DNA of 64,000 nt. Source: Liolophura sinensis (lineage: Eukaryota; Mollusca; Polyplacophora; Chitonida; Chitonidae). Positions within the stretch are counted from its first letter, which is position 1; every line of letters starts with the position of its first letter. Positions 1-10,735 of the stretch are shown here, one piece after another. The notes beneath the pieces were generated by a model that did not search any database, was not told the DNA's origin, and saw nothing but the letters and a program-made list of their open reading frames with translations. The DNA lies in contig NC_088300.1 of NCBI RefSeq assembly GCF_032854445.1, positions 23,169,608 to 23,233,607 on the forward strand, read 5' to 3'. Position numbers and translations under genes: made by a program.

Positions 1-305
1 TTGACATAAATGAATTCAATTGCCTCATTCAGAAGATGATGAGTTATCCTCCGGGTTGGGGGGGGGGGGTATCTCTGGTGCAACCAGGTCAAAATACTGA
101 GATAAGTAATCGCCAACCTCAATATTCAGTTTGCTGAATTAAAAGTGTAAACGGTTTTGATCTGTAAACATCGGGCTGATAAATCAAGTGTGTCCTCATT
201 TTCCTCTAGTTCATTATTCTAGAGAATTGGTTCACAAAACCTCGGCCTGTCAGCCACGTCTGTTTGACGAAATAAACAACAAATTTGACAACCAAAGAAA
301 TGAGA
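1..305. repeat. Block duplicated at 5430-5730
   Basis: This stretch is a diverged copy of 5430-5730. Shared landmarks in the same order are CATTCAGAA, GAATTAAAAGTGTAAACGG (AATTAAAAGTGTGAATCG in the other copy), a GATCTGTAAACA-like piece, GATAAA.CAG/AAG and CAAATTTGACAA / GAAATTTACAAACGAA. A poly-G run of over ten bases lies near 57-69. No gene is seen. In the other copy the block sits about 950 bases upstream of forkhead copy B, so this copy may stand before a further gene to the left of the window (inference). Confidence 0.7.
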
Positions 306-318
306 AATAAAACGTCCT

Positions 319-606
319 TTCGTGATGTATTTATTTACTTATTTGATTGGTGTTTTACGCCGTACTCAAGAATATTTCACTTATACGACGGCGGCCAGCA
401 TTATGGTGGGAGGAAACCGGGCAGAGCCCGGGGGAAACCCACGACCATCCGCAGGTTAGTGCCAGACCTTCCCACCTACGGTCTTAGAGGAAACCAGCAT
501 GAGCTGGACTTGAACTCCCAGCGACCGCATTGGTGAGAGACTCCTGGGTCATTACGCTGCGGTAGCGCGCTAACCAACTGAGCCACGGAAGCCCCTTCGT
601 GATGTA
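319..606 (-). mobile_element. tRNA-related SINE, family S1, full length
   Basis: The element runs from an ATTTATTT-type tail near 325 through the core TTTACGCCGTACTCAAG and GGCCAGCATTATGG to a tRNA-like head ending about 595 (TAACCAACTGAGCCACGG on the plus strand is the A-box side read in reverse). It is flanked by the 11-base target duplication TTCGTGATGTA at 319-329 and 596-606. The same family occurs at least a dozen times in this window in both orientations. Confidence 0.85.
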
Positions 607-868
607 AGTGAGTGAGTGAGTGCTTGGGGTTTAACGTCGTACTCAACAATTTTTCAGTCATGTGACGACGAAGGAATCATTAGGGTGCATGTACGTGTAA
701 TGTGCCTCCTTGTTGCAGGACGGACTTCCACCACTCTTTTATTTAGTGCTGCTTCACTGAGACGACTTACCGAAGGCAAGTAAGCCGCCCCGCCCGAGCC
801 ATTATACTGATACGGGTCAACCAGTCGTTGCACTATCCCCTTCATGCTGAACGCCAAGCGAGGAAGCC
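607..868 (-). mobile_element. SINE, family S2, head-truncated
   Basis: The plus strand reads a GTGAGTGAGTGAGTG tail, then GGGTTTAACGTCGTACTC, GTCATGTGACGACGAAGG and a CCGCCCCGCCCGAGCC core. This is the reverse complement of the full-length element at 25810-26104, but the tRNA-like head is missing. A third copy of TTCGTGATGTA at 869-879 closes its far side, so this SINE and the S1 element before it share one target sequence. Confidence 0.85.
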
Positions 869-1051
869 TTCGTGATGTAACTTGACTGGCTAATAAACCT
901 TTCACAAATGTGTCCCCTTGTTAGAATTTCACGAAGTTAAACTTCATTCCGTTTTGAACTGGGCTCTTCAGTCTCCAGTTGTCTCTAAGATATAGTCTTA
1001 CACTAAATAAAAAGACACAACAGGAGTCAAGATAAAGTAATATCAGGTGCG

Positions 1052-1057
1052 TTTATT
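1052..1057 (-). promoter_or_regulatory. Poly(A) signal of forkhead copy A
   Basis: TTTATT on the plus strand is AATAAA on the minus strand, about 120 bases after the stop codon of forkhead copy A. It is the first canonical signal downstream and is a plausible 3' end of the transcript. Confidence 0.5.
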
Positions 1058-1177
1058 GTATTTCACACTACCCTGCGGCAAAGCAGTGCGATAGTGAAAC
1101 TTTTCTTAATGACAGGACGTACCCATAGCACTATGAGAAAGCCTTCAGCACTATGTACATATATGACGATAACGCGA

Positions 1178-2582
1178 TTAACCGCTCAGGGCATTCGAAC
1201 ATAATCCGTCCGTTGAGCTATAACTTTGGCAGTACAAAGTCTTTAACATCGGATCAGACAACATGTAAGGCATATAGACATTATTGAAGACACCATAAGG
1301 CTCGGAATCATGTTCTACATCTACGTCATCATCAAAGGTCAGTTTTAGTGGAGGGATATCAGGAAGGGCAGGTAAATTAAAAATACACTCAGGAGTCACT
1401 TCCGGTAAACTGTCTGAACTACCAGTGACTCCGTTATATGCTGATGACCATGTTTCGAGGTAACACTGGGACGTAACTCTACATGCAACTTCGTTACCCA
1501 TATTAAATTCGGGACTTGAGAACTCTTCCAAAGAGCCGTAACCGCTGCTGTCAGACACACACACTGAGGTGTCACTTCTGGTGTCAGTATCAAGGGTCAC
1601 TGACTCTTCCGACCACATACATGGGTTATCACACGGCGGTATAGGACTGAAATTTTGACTCAGTGGGCTCCCATGCACAATGTCCGACACTTTGTGTTGA
1701 GAGTTAGATTGGACTTCGTTATGATCCTCCAAATTACACATCTGGAGCTGGAACAGTTTAGCCGGAGATGGACTGGTGTCGAGGATGTTCTGGAAAGCCT
1801 CCATTCTGTGAGTCAAGGATAACACACAACCTTCCCATAATCCATTGGCGTTGACTTGTTGGAATCCTGACCGTAATGCGTTGGATCCAGAGAACTTATT
1901 AGTCGGTCGGTAATCTCCTCGGGCAAAGGTCAGCAGGCTCTTTGGGATAATGCTCCACAGAAAAGCAGACCTGAAACACATCAAATAAGAATTGTCAGTG
2001 TGAGACGGAAATAAAACATTGTATGAATTTGCAAAATATCTTCAGTCAATATATACCTTTAAGTAATTCAAAGGTAAATAATTATATATGTCCCTCTTTA
2101 ATGACGTCAATGACGGTATTTTAATGATGCAGAAATATGAATTTATCTTACCTATTAAGGACACCGTTGCGTGGTTTTTGGTTCTTTAGTCCGATCTTGG
2201 TAAAGCATTTGGTTTTGGACAAACTATGGCGGATGGCATTTTTCCAGTGTTGTTTACCGCTGTCTTTAAAATAACGGTAACGCGTCTCAATGTAACGGTA
2301 GATTTCAGTGATGGGCAGACAGAAATTCGGAGACCTCATTATCGCCAGGAAGATGAGTTCCGTGTAGGTGAAGGTTGGTTTCCGATTGCCATTCTGAGTG
2401 TCGAGTCCCTCGTAGATTCTGACAAAGTTATCCAGCACACTGCACAGGTCATCTTGGCTGACGGGCGGAACGGGCGTTTTCTTGATGGAGACCGGTCTAC
2501 AGACCTTCCGGTATTTCAGTAAATTTTCCACCATGTCGGTATCTGTGTGGAAACTTTCACTGAACTTTCTCTTGTAAGCCAT
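1178..2582 (-). CDS. Divergent forkhead-box transcription factor, copy A
   Basis: Two coding exons: 2582-2152 and 1970-1178, with a 181-base intron (donor GTAAGA, acceptor TTTCAG; the split codon AG|G keeps the frame). The product is 407 residues. The forkhead domain lies at about residues 68-165. It starts at RKPTFTYTEL and includes the helix 3 signature NAIRHSLS (the DNA-contacting N, R, H and S are kept), and after the intron the wing piece FLWSIIPKSLL and FARGDYR. An unusual conserved block, RIYEGLD, precedes it. After it come GLWEGCV, EAFQNIL, SPAKLFQLQ and an acidic Ser-rich tail with DSSGY and SSPE. The family is DNA-binding nuclear regulators. I cannot place it in a named Fox class; the domain is strongly diverged (YTELIFLAIMRSPNFCLP) and is split by an intron. 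ATG at 2582 is chosen because copy B has the same start (KRKFSESF). Confidence 0.92.
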
Positions 2583-2668
2583 TATAGCAAGTTTAGTAGT
2601 GGAGAGAGAACCGAAGTTTTGACGAGTATGTCCTCAGCCACGTTATAGTGAATTGTATAACGGACAGA

Positions 2669-2676
2669 ATATATAA
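2669..2676 (-). promoter_or_regulatory. Possible TATA box of forkhead copy A
   Basis: On the minus strand TTTATATATTCTG lies about 90 bases before the ATG, with CCAAT ten bases further upstream. Copy B has TATAAATA at a similar distance from its ATG, which supports both calls, but TATA-like strings are common in AT-rich DNA. Confidence 0.35.
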
Positions 2677-2749
2677 AGGAATTGGACATGATGTGAGTGA
2701 TGCCTTTCTAACATGACAACTTGGCATAAGTAAAAATATCATCTCAACT

Positions 2750-3960
2750 GCAAATGAGTCATAAGGTTTTTGTCTCTTTGTAATCTGGATTTAAGATCAA
2801 GTGCGATATATCATAAGTAAAAGATTTCATCTTCACTGTGTTTCTGATCTTAAAACCGCGGGGTGCTCCCCTGGGGAGAAATCCTTTGCTAGTACTGATT
2901 TTACTTGTTTTCGAAATGGAAGACTGTTTGTCAGTGTAAATAGTACAAAATGGTGTTGTCCCAATTTGCTATTTACAGAATATTTTTGAGGAAATGATCC
3001 CAAAGAGCTTTTTTGAGCCTGAATTATTAGCATGTTTTTAATGTGACAACACTCACTTCTGTAAAAAAAACAAAACAAAAAAACGGTTCACCTCTCCATG
3101 TTTATAAGAAAATCAAATTGTTTTATTAAAACAAATTTTCCGGGCACTCCTGTTTTTTCATCACCTATAACATACAGCCCGCCATAGGACAAGGGGAACA
3201 TTTCTTGAAATAGTGTGAATCAGCAAACTGAAAGTTAATTAAAGGTAGTTAGCTGTTTTTTTTGTGATTGCTTCTTCTTTGGGCATAAAATTTCATCTGA
3301 CAGCAAAAAGGTCTCGTGTTGAGAATTGTCGTGGTGTGAGTCATCCCTTTACATGCCCCTTACTAATCTGGATTTAAGATTAGGCTTGGTACAAGTAAAA
3401 GGTGCTCCCCTGTGGCGAAATCCTTAGAGAAATGATTGATCTATTTGACTGATATGTCTTTTGTCACAAAGGGGTAGGGAAGGGTAGTTCTTATCTAAAT
3501 TGGATATGTTTTCTTATGAATATAAGTGTTTTAGTGTAGATATCTTATCTATCCATGGCCCAAGTTTCAGGGTGGAAATTGAAGATTGTTGGGATGCTAT
3601 ATATATATATATATTTTTGCATAAATGTTGGTATAAATAGTTGCTACTCAAACAATATCTTTGTCAGAAATCATCCTTAACTTATGTTTTATATCCTTAG
3701 AATGTTTTCTAAAATAAGTACATTCACGTTTGCAAAACTAACAATCCGCCTCTCCATGTTTCTAAGAATTGTCAAAACAATATTTCCGGGCACTTCTGTT
3801 CCCACCATCCATAACATACAACCCGCCACAGGACAAGTGAATATTCCTTGAAAGTAAATTAAAAGTAGATAACGGTTGTTTATGACTGATCCATGGACAT
3901 AAAATCCTGTCTGTTAGAAAAAAGGTATGGTCCAGAGAATTTTTGGCTGTTAATAGAAAG
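2750..3960. repeat. Imperfect tandem duplication of about 600 bases
   Basis: Unit 1 (about 2750-3335) and unit 2 (about 3335-3960) share, in order: TGAGTCAT, AATCTGGATTTAAGAT, GGTGCTCCCCTG, GAAATCCTT, CCTCTCCATGTTT, TTTCCGGGCACT, AACATACA.CCCGCCA and AGGACAAG. Unit 2 has about 80 extra bases, including a TA run. The duplication lies between the two forkhead genes and has no convincing reading frame. Confidence 0.75.
3598..3615. repeat. Short (TA)n microsatellite
   Basis: A TA run of about nine units inside the second unit of the intergenic duplication. Confidence 0.9.
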
Positions 3961-5064
3961 TGCATATATCAAGAAGTTTTTTAACTAAATCGTCGAAATC
4001 AATTGTTCATCTTGTAAGTGAAATGAATATTTTGCTTCCAATGAAACTGAGAAACTAAATGTAAATAGCTAACGTTTGAACGAAAATATCAATTTGGTTG
4101 AGTCACGCGTCTATGTTTTTGGCACATACTTATAGTTGAAAACCTAACAATGTTCTTATAATGGGCTTAAATATCATCTTCCTTAAGTTTAAGAATATCA
4201 TTTGTCGGCATAGAGATTAATACTACAGATATTATAAATCGTTTGGCTATTAATCCCCATGCTGAGATAAGCCGTCACCTATACCATGGGTCAATTTTAC
4301 GTATTTGCTTATTTTGGAAAGGAGCCATTGTCTAGCAAGACATGTATAATATCGCATTTAGTACTACAAAATATAACAGAGATGTTTTAGATATCCGAAT
4401 TTAAATTGCATATTTGGCCAAGTATATAGTAAATGCCTTCGCTATAAGTTGAGTGATATTTTTTATGGGGTGATGTGAAAGAGAAGTATATGTAAAAACT
4501 GAGTTTATCTCAACTCTGTTATATATTATTTCCTATGGTAATCTGACTTATGCAAGGGACAGTAAACGAAAGATTAAATCTGCTCCCAGTCACCCCGGAG
4601 AGCACCCATAGGGGAACAATCATCGATGACCATTTATTCATTACCACTCTATATTAACCGGTGTGATCCGAAATCTCAGGTTTGATGAAGAATAGTTCAT
4701 TTGTGGAAATTTATACCAGATAGTTTCGCAGGTATTCAGTCTCATGTTGTATAAGCGTTATTAACACAAGAGTAGAACAACGAGTATCTATCGGTTTCTA
4801 GGCGATATTGATTACCTACATGTAACCTTGTTTTCGACTACCAGTTGGCAGATAATGGAACAACACTTAAACATATGTTTACCACCAATTTATACTTTTC
4901 TCTTTGGAAGGTAACGGTATGTTTATATTAATTAAAAAGGACCAGCATGGATATGTTCATAGCGCATTATTGGAAGATCTGTCAGCAAAAGTACCAGATG
5001 TATATGTAATATGTGTTCACAAGATTACGTGTAATGGTTGCGTTTGTTTTGTAGACAAGCAAAA

Positions 5065-5104
5065 TAGGGTCATACGTGATACAAACATATCACGTATGAC
5101 CCTA
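5065..5104. other. Perfect 17-bp inverted repeat, 6-nt loop
   Basis: TAGGGTCATACGTGATA at 5065-5081 is followed by CAAACA and then its exact reverse complement at 5088-5104. Spacing is tight and there is no mismatch, so either strand's RNA could form a stable hairpin. It lies between the divergent forkhead genes, about 1.6 kb from copy B and 2.5 kb from copy A. Confidence 0.9.
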
Positions 5105-5429
5105 GTGTACATTTACAATGACACCTTTGACATATGCAATATATATTAAACATGATTTTAGACTGGAGTAAACATTTGGAACAGGTAACAAGATTTATAT
5201 AGATATACTGTGGCATGCAGCTATATTTGTTTTAACTTGAGTTTTGCGTGTACATATCTTTAAAATGTTTCATTTAAACAGTTACATAGATACTTTTCAA
5301 ACTAATTTGTACACATACAAATATACTGAATAATGCTAAAAAAATTAATTGAATATATGTGAAATTAATATTATAAAGGGCAAGTATCGTTCTTTCAGGT
5401 AAGTCATTGACAGATTGATCTGCGCTGAG

Positions 5430-5730
5430 TTAATCTCCTCCATTCAGAATCTGAGGGATTATCCACCTACGGGATTAGCTCTGGCGCATCCAGTAGACGT
5501 TATCATTGAAGCGACATGCTGAAAATCGTCATCTGCCATTGAGGTCAGTCATTGCTCAATTAAAAGTGTGAATCGTTTTCATCTATAAACAATAGGGAGA
5601 TAAACCAGTTATGTCAGCAGTTTGCTCTATTTTGCTATCCTACAACATTGCTTCATGAAACTCAAATGTGTCAACCTTTCTTATTCGACCAAATGCAAAA
5701 CGAAATTTACAAACGAAGGGATGAATTAAT
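5430..5730. repeat. Second copy of the window-start block
   Basis: Diverged direct copy of 1-305 (see that entry). It ends about 950 bases before the ATG of forkhead copy B. The stretch from 5730 to 6340 holds AT-rich DNA with no further structure that I can see. Confidence 0.7.
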
Positions 5731-6357
5731 ACCAATGCATGCGTAGAAATTTACATGCATATCAGAAGAAGCTACTTTGCGCTGGACGTTAACTCGCTAG
5801 TAACGCTATCTTGACGTGTTTGTTTACACGTTACAATTTGGAGAGCTCAAATTTAAGTGAAAGTTCTTCCCCCCAATGATATAGTTTGTATTATCTTCAA
5901 CCAAAAAAAGTGTGATTACCAGAATCAAAAATTTTTTTGTTTTTGTCTGACATAAAACGGCTGCAGAAAAATTGTTCAAAGGGTAATTAAGAAAGGGTAT
6001 TGACATACTGCTGAATAGGTCGTTCCAAATATATTTTATAAGAAATTGACCTAACTGAAATCAATATATGTAAAGGAAAATAAACATATTTGTGTCTTGT
6101 TTAATATTAAATATTACAAAATTGATACAATAGTGTGGTTTTGATATTATTTTCATAATTAAAAACTGTTATTGGAATATCTTCTAGTGTTTGCCACTAC
6201 AAGAAATGGAAGAAGGGCTAAGGACGCTACTGGGTTATGAATTAGGTGCGGGATGTGGAGTAGACAAATGTACGGGTGGAATTAGGCCGCTGAGTGAGGT
6301 GTGGTTGCTTATCAGCTGGGGATGGGTGTGAGAAAAGAATGAGCGCGAGTGAAGAGC

Positions 6358-6375
6358 GGGTGGGGTGGGGGTGGG
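6358..6375 (+). promoter_or_regulatory. Canonical G-quadruplex motif upstream of forkhead copy B
   Basis: GGGTGGGGTGGGGGTGGG has four G-runs of three or more with one-base loops, the most stable quadruplex arrangement. It lies about 190 bases before the TATA-like box of copy B. That it folds in the cell or regulates the gene is inference. Confidence 0.6.
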
Positions 6376-6561
6376 TGCTACCTCGGGTTTAATTGTCTTT
6401 GAGATAATTAACTCAAGGATTAAATCACCCATTTCCTGTGAGGCATCTCCCTTTGCTGCCTGAAGTCTGACTTGACATCGAGTAAGTCAGATGATTACAA
6501 TGTATTAAAATGAGTACCTGACATACCAACTCAGCATAGTTTACTCAAGATCAGTAAATCA

Positions 6562-6569
6562 TATAAATA
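6562..6569 (+). promoter_or_regulatory. Possible TATA box of forkhead copy B
   Basis: TATAAATA, 117 bases before the ATG at 6679; a start site near 6595 would leave a short 5' leader. Confidence 0.45.
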
Positions 6570-6678
6570 ATAAGTTCTTGCGGAGTAGGTCACCATCATT
6601 GCTCTGTGACCCATTACCAGTAAAACAACACATCAGCGCTAACAGTGCAAGTTTTCCGGGATTAACTACTATTCCAAT

Positions 6679-8368
6679 ATGTCTAACAAGAGAAAATTCA
6701 GCGAGAGTTTCCAGAACGACACAGATGTGGTACAGGAGTTTGCTCAAGTACCGAGCGTCATCTGCTCCCAGTCGCCAGGCCATGACCACTCCGTGTGCAA
6801 CAGTCAGCCAAGACCATCTCCGGAACACCATCGATCAGTTTATCAGCATTTATGAGGGACTTGACCATGCCGACGAGACTCGAAAACCCAACTTTTCCTA
6901 CACCGAACTCATCTTCCTGTCTATCATGCGATCTCCGAATTTCTGTCTTCCTATCAGTGAGATTTACCGTTACATTCAAACGCAGTATGCGTTCTTCCAC
7001 AATTCTAGCAAAGAACACTGGAAAAATGCTATTCGTCATAGCCTGTCTAAAACCAAATGTTTCACCAAGATTGGCCTGGAAAACCAGAAACCCCGAAACG
7101 GCGTTCTAAACAGGTATGTTATCTCTACTACTAATGCGAGCAGTTTGCTCAAGTTCAGAGCCATTTTCCGGATCTGACTGAAATGCTGCGAATGTATCCT
7201 TAACATCAATCATTTATTCATTCGTTTGCAAGTTTAATCACCGTTAAAATATTCCACCATGCTCTATGGCAATAACTGGTCTCTTCTTTCTTTGATATCC
7301 TTTTGTAATCCTACATGTGACAGAACATTTACAGTGAATAACTTACCAATGCTTAATTATAGCATGTTTATGTTTATTTCTTTTATAGATCGGCTTTCCT
7401 GTGGACAATAATGCCTAAAAGTCTACTGAACTTTGCCCGAGGGGATTACCGCCCCGACCAGTAAAGGAATGGCACCGAACGCCTTACGAAAGAACTTCGA
7501 CGAAGTGAGTACCACTGGTCTGTGGGAAGGATGCGTCTACACGCTAACCAGTAGGATTGAAGCCTTCAGAAACATCTTAAACACCAGTTCTAGTCCCGCT
7601 AAGATATTCCAGCTACAAGTGTGTCATTTTACAGATACAAACCAGTTTACTGTCACCAGCTTTTCACCAACTTCTGTTTCCACCGCTCCAATCTCTCTCC
7701 CTACCTCTCGCCCGGGTAACGCAGACGGAAACCATCTTCCAGTGCTCAGTCCACGTAATTTAAGTGCTATCCCCTCTCTCCCCACCCCACCTGCGTCTGA
7801 CCCGGCTAGCCCTAATAGTGAATCCAGCAGTGATTCTTTCTACTCGTCCAGTCCATCTGACAGTAGCGGCTACGACACTATTGGCGACATATCCAGCCCT
7901 GAGCACGGAAACAATGACCTTGACAGAAGAGGAGTTACCTCCCCTCATAGCCTCGATGTGGAGTTCAGCGGGCTTTTCCAATCCAATCAAAATACACATG
8001 TGATACCGGAAGTTGCGCCATCTTGCATTGAGAACATTCCTTTTGTACCTCAATTCCCTTCCGTCAATGAGACACTGGCTGCTTATTCGCCGAGCGTGTC
8101 TCTGCCGTGTTTTGTCGAAATGTCTGTGGTGGATCAAGACTTCAACTTACCCTGTCTTTATGAGTCGTGCCTGTCGACAGATTTCACACCAGATATCACG
8201 ATATCGCAAGAAGAAAGGTCTATTTTACTAGAGTTCTTGACCTTTTTGATCAGTATGGTGCAGTTTGTTATGTTTTTGCGTTGTTTCAAGACTCTTAACG
8301 CAGAGTTTGCTCACATGATCATGTTTAGAAATGTCATATATTCGTACTTGTATTGCTTGTATGTATGA
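6679..8368 (+). CDS. Divergent forkhead-box factor, copy B, two frameshifts
   Basis: Paralogue of copy A. Exon 1 is 6679-7113 and exon 2 starts at 7389; the 275-base intron (GTATGT ... TTATAG) interrupts the same split arginine codon as in copy A. The forkhead domain runs from RKPNFSYTEL through NAIRHSLS to FLWTIMPKSLL and FARGDYR. Downstream blocks GLWEGCV, EAFRNIL, SPAKIFQLQ, DSSGY and SSPE match copy A. Two one-base excesses break the frame: one in TTT at 6739-6741 (KRKFSESF lies before it, LLKYR after it) and one in CCCC at 7452-7455, which otherwise gives stop TAA at 7462-7464. With both allowed for, the frame stays open to TGA at 8366-8368. Alternatives: assembly errors, a young pseudogene, or a 135-residue product from the in-frame ATG at 6782 that ends just after the DNA-binding domain. 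The C-terminus after about 8220 does not resemble copy A. Confidence 0.8.
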
Positions 8369-8526
8369 AGTGCTCTCAACATTTATGTGCCTGTCTTTAG
8401 TAGATAAGATATTCTACTTAGTATCTTACTCTTTGTTAATATTGCTTAAAACCAAAGTTTGGTTTCGAACAGATTTCTTAGTGACGTCATGAGTTAACAA
8501 TAAGGTGAAAGAAATGCAAACCTGGG

Positions 8527-8532
8527 AATAAA
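8527..8532 (+). promoter_or_regulatory. Poly(A) signal of forkhead copy B
   Basis: AATAAA about 160 bases after the stop codon; a second AATAAA follows near 8621. Confidence 0.5.
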
Positions 8533-9162
8533 TGCCAATCAAAACAAACATATTACTGTTTTCTTTATTCTTTTGGTCGACTTGCTCTAAATATACATGT
8601 ACCTCACTACTTCAGCAGTGAAATAAATGAAGCTTGATTTATTAATGGGAGATAGCCTTGTAGGCATACTGTGTCTCTTTTGCTCTGCATTCTATGAATG
8701 TAAAAGCAAACAACTGCTTCTAAGTATGCAAACGAGTTGGTAGTTTGAAATCAACGTAGAAGTGATTCTGAACAGCATTGCTTGTTTCTGGAAGTGGCTT
8801 ACACAGATTTATATAATGATTTCGTGAAACATTTATTTACATACATTGGATCAATCACATGACATAAATATGTACACATTTGGACAATAATCATGGAATC
8901 AAACACGATCGAAAGTACGATTCGTAAAGGTAAACTAGTAGTAGTTCTATAACACGCATCGTTCAGCAAAAACAATTTGAGGGAAAACTGGGTAATGTAT
9001 AAAACATTTCCTAGAGCTCAATATGTAAACTATTTGGGGACGACATGAGATGCGCAGACGCAGAGGTTTACCTAGCAACTAATATGCAGACTGAGCTATG
9101 TGATGAAGACAAACCTAACTGATTCACTTTAAATATTTCAACAACATGTATGGTACACGTTG

Positions 9163-10735
9163 TACATGATACCAAGTGCTGCAAAAAGGGAATCCGTTAT
9201 GTGTCTGGGTCTTAAACGTTCCTTGAGTTTAGAATTTATGAATGTGTATATATTCTGGATATCCATTTCTTTAATTGGCCACCGCTCCGCCCCCTTCAGA
9301 GATTTTTTTATCTACTCGGTAATTTCTACTTTCTGCAAAGTTCAAACATTGAGAAATCTCTTCTGTGTAAATTTTCTATTGTTCATTTTCAAAGTTAGAT
9401 CTTTGAAAATGTTTTCAATCCAGAGAGTCTTTCTAATTATCTTACTTTCAAGATATACATCGCATTAATAATAAACATCCTAGCATACCTCCAAAAACTT
9501 TAATACTGAAAGCAAGGGTGAGCGTAGTGTGCTCAAATTGATAATCAATACACAGTTGCCGTGCTCGTCATGGACGCTGGGACGGTTCCATTTCGCTAAT
9601 AAAATAGGAGGGGCTGTGTTGTGCAGCCAGAACGTCTGTTTTTTTCCAAATTTGACTGCTCACATTTTCCGAGGACAAAGGCAAAATGAATTTACATATT
9701 ACTGGTCAGGAGGTCCAGTTTAAAGATGAATCACTTACCGTTACCGACATCATGTGGCCAATAGGCACTTACCTCACGTATGTAAAGAGGTGGTATCAAA
9801 CAACAAGCATCTAGGTACTATATCTGGATAAGCATGAGCAACGATACCTTTTTTCAACGTTCTCTTACTTGTAACCCCTCCAAGAGCGGCGGATTGCTGG
9901 TATTGTTGCAAGCAAGCGATGGGAGAGAACAACTTGTGCTCGATGATGGCAGACACTTCCCGTGATGCAGAACTCAGTCGGTAGTACACAAACTACTGTC
10001 TCTGCGCCACTGCAGTCACTGTTCTGAGCCACGCTGGTGTTGGAAAACACCAATGTCTGTAAATGTCCATTAGGAAGAGTGCAGCCTGAAGAGTTACATA
10101 CAAATGGAGACCGTATGAAGAACCACGCCGCTCTTTCAGCAGTGTTTTACACTCAACCGTTTTTTCTTCCCAGCCGTCGGATCCCTGGCTCCATACCTAC
10201 CTCACCCAGACACAGAGTGTGAGCCGACTTGAAGAAGTTAGCCTGCCGAAATCTGCTCCACATGGTCATCAAATTCTCGACAACGCTACCATCTCAGGAA
10301 GCACTTTCCACTTACACTTCTACTGCATCTATAAGTTTCTCCAGGAAATAAATCATTTACTTCTGACAGTTTTTTTTTAATTAGTTTGACCTAAAATCGT
10401 CATTTCTCTATCGTCGCAATCCTGTAATGTTCAAATTTAGAGCTCTAACTGACATGGAGCGGTGGTCAATAACTGTCACGCGCAACGCTCTGATTGGAAG
10501 ATTTATTACCTACCATTTCCACCCGAATGAACGTGTCCAAAATCATAACAAAACAACCTAGACCGTTACATTTTAACAAAAAGGGGAGAGCGGTTGTTTT
10601 AAGTGTTATTTTTTCCCTCTAATGGCTCCATTATTCCATAATGGTATATTAGAATAGAAAAAAAAACGCAGTTGTACATGATACCAAGTGCTGCAAAAAG
10701 GGAATCCGTTAGGTGTCTGGGTCTCAATGTTTGAG
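9163..10735. repeat. Direct repeat pair near 9163 and 10675
   Basis: About 55 bases starting GTACATGATACCAAGTGCTG and continuing through AAAAAGGGAATCCGTTA to GTGTCTGGGTCT occur near 9163-9215 and again near 10673-10727. About 1.5 kb lies between. The pair could be remnants of one dispersed element or the ends of a local duplication. Confidence 0.8.
9869..10085 (-). other. Possible cysteine-rich coding exon, unidentified
   Basis: On the minus strand a pyrimidine-rich acceptor (AACTCTTCAG) is followed by 217 open bases and a good donor (ACAA|GTAAGAG). The reading begins CTLPNGHLQTL and contains cysteines in SDCSGAE, VVCVLP, EFCITG and SVCHH. I do not recognise the family. No neighbouring exon was found, so it may be a lone open stretch. 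It lies inside the direct repeat pair at 9163 and 10675. Confidence 0.2.

Noticed and set aside
2226-2522. 98-codon plus-strand frame inside forkhead copy A
   Set aside because: It is the complement of the forkhead exon; the minus-strand frame has the domain and splice sites. The same applies to 6758-7039 opposite copy B.
7760-8137. 125-codon minus-strand frame
   Set aside because: Shadow of forkhead copy B exon 2, which aligns with copy A.
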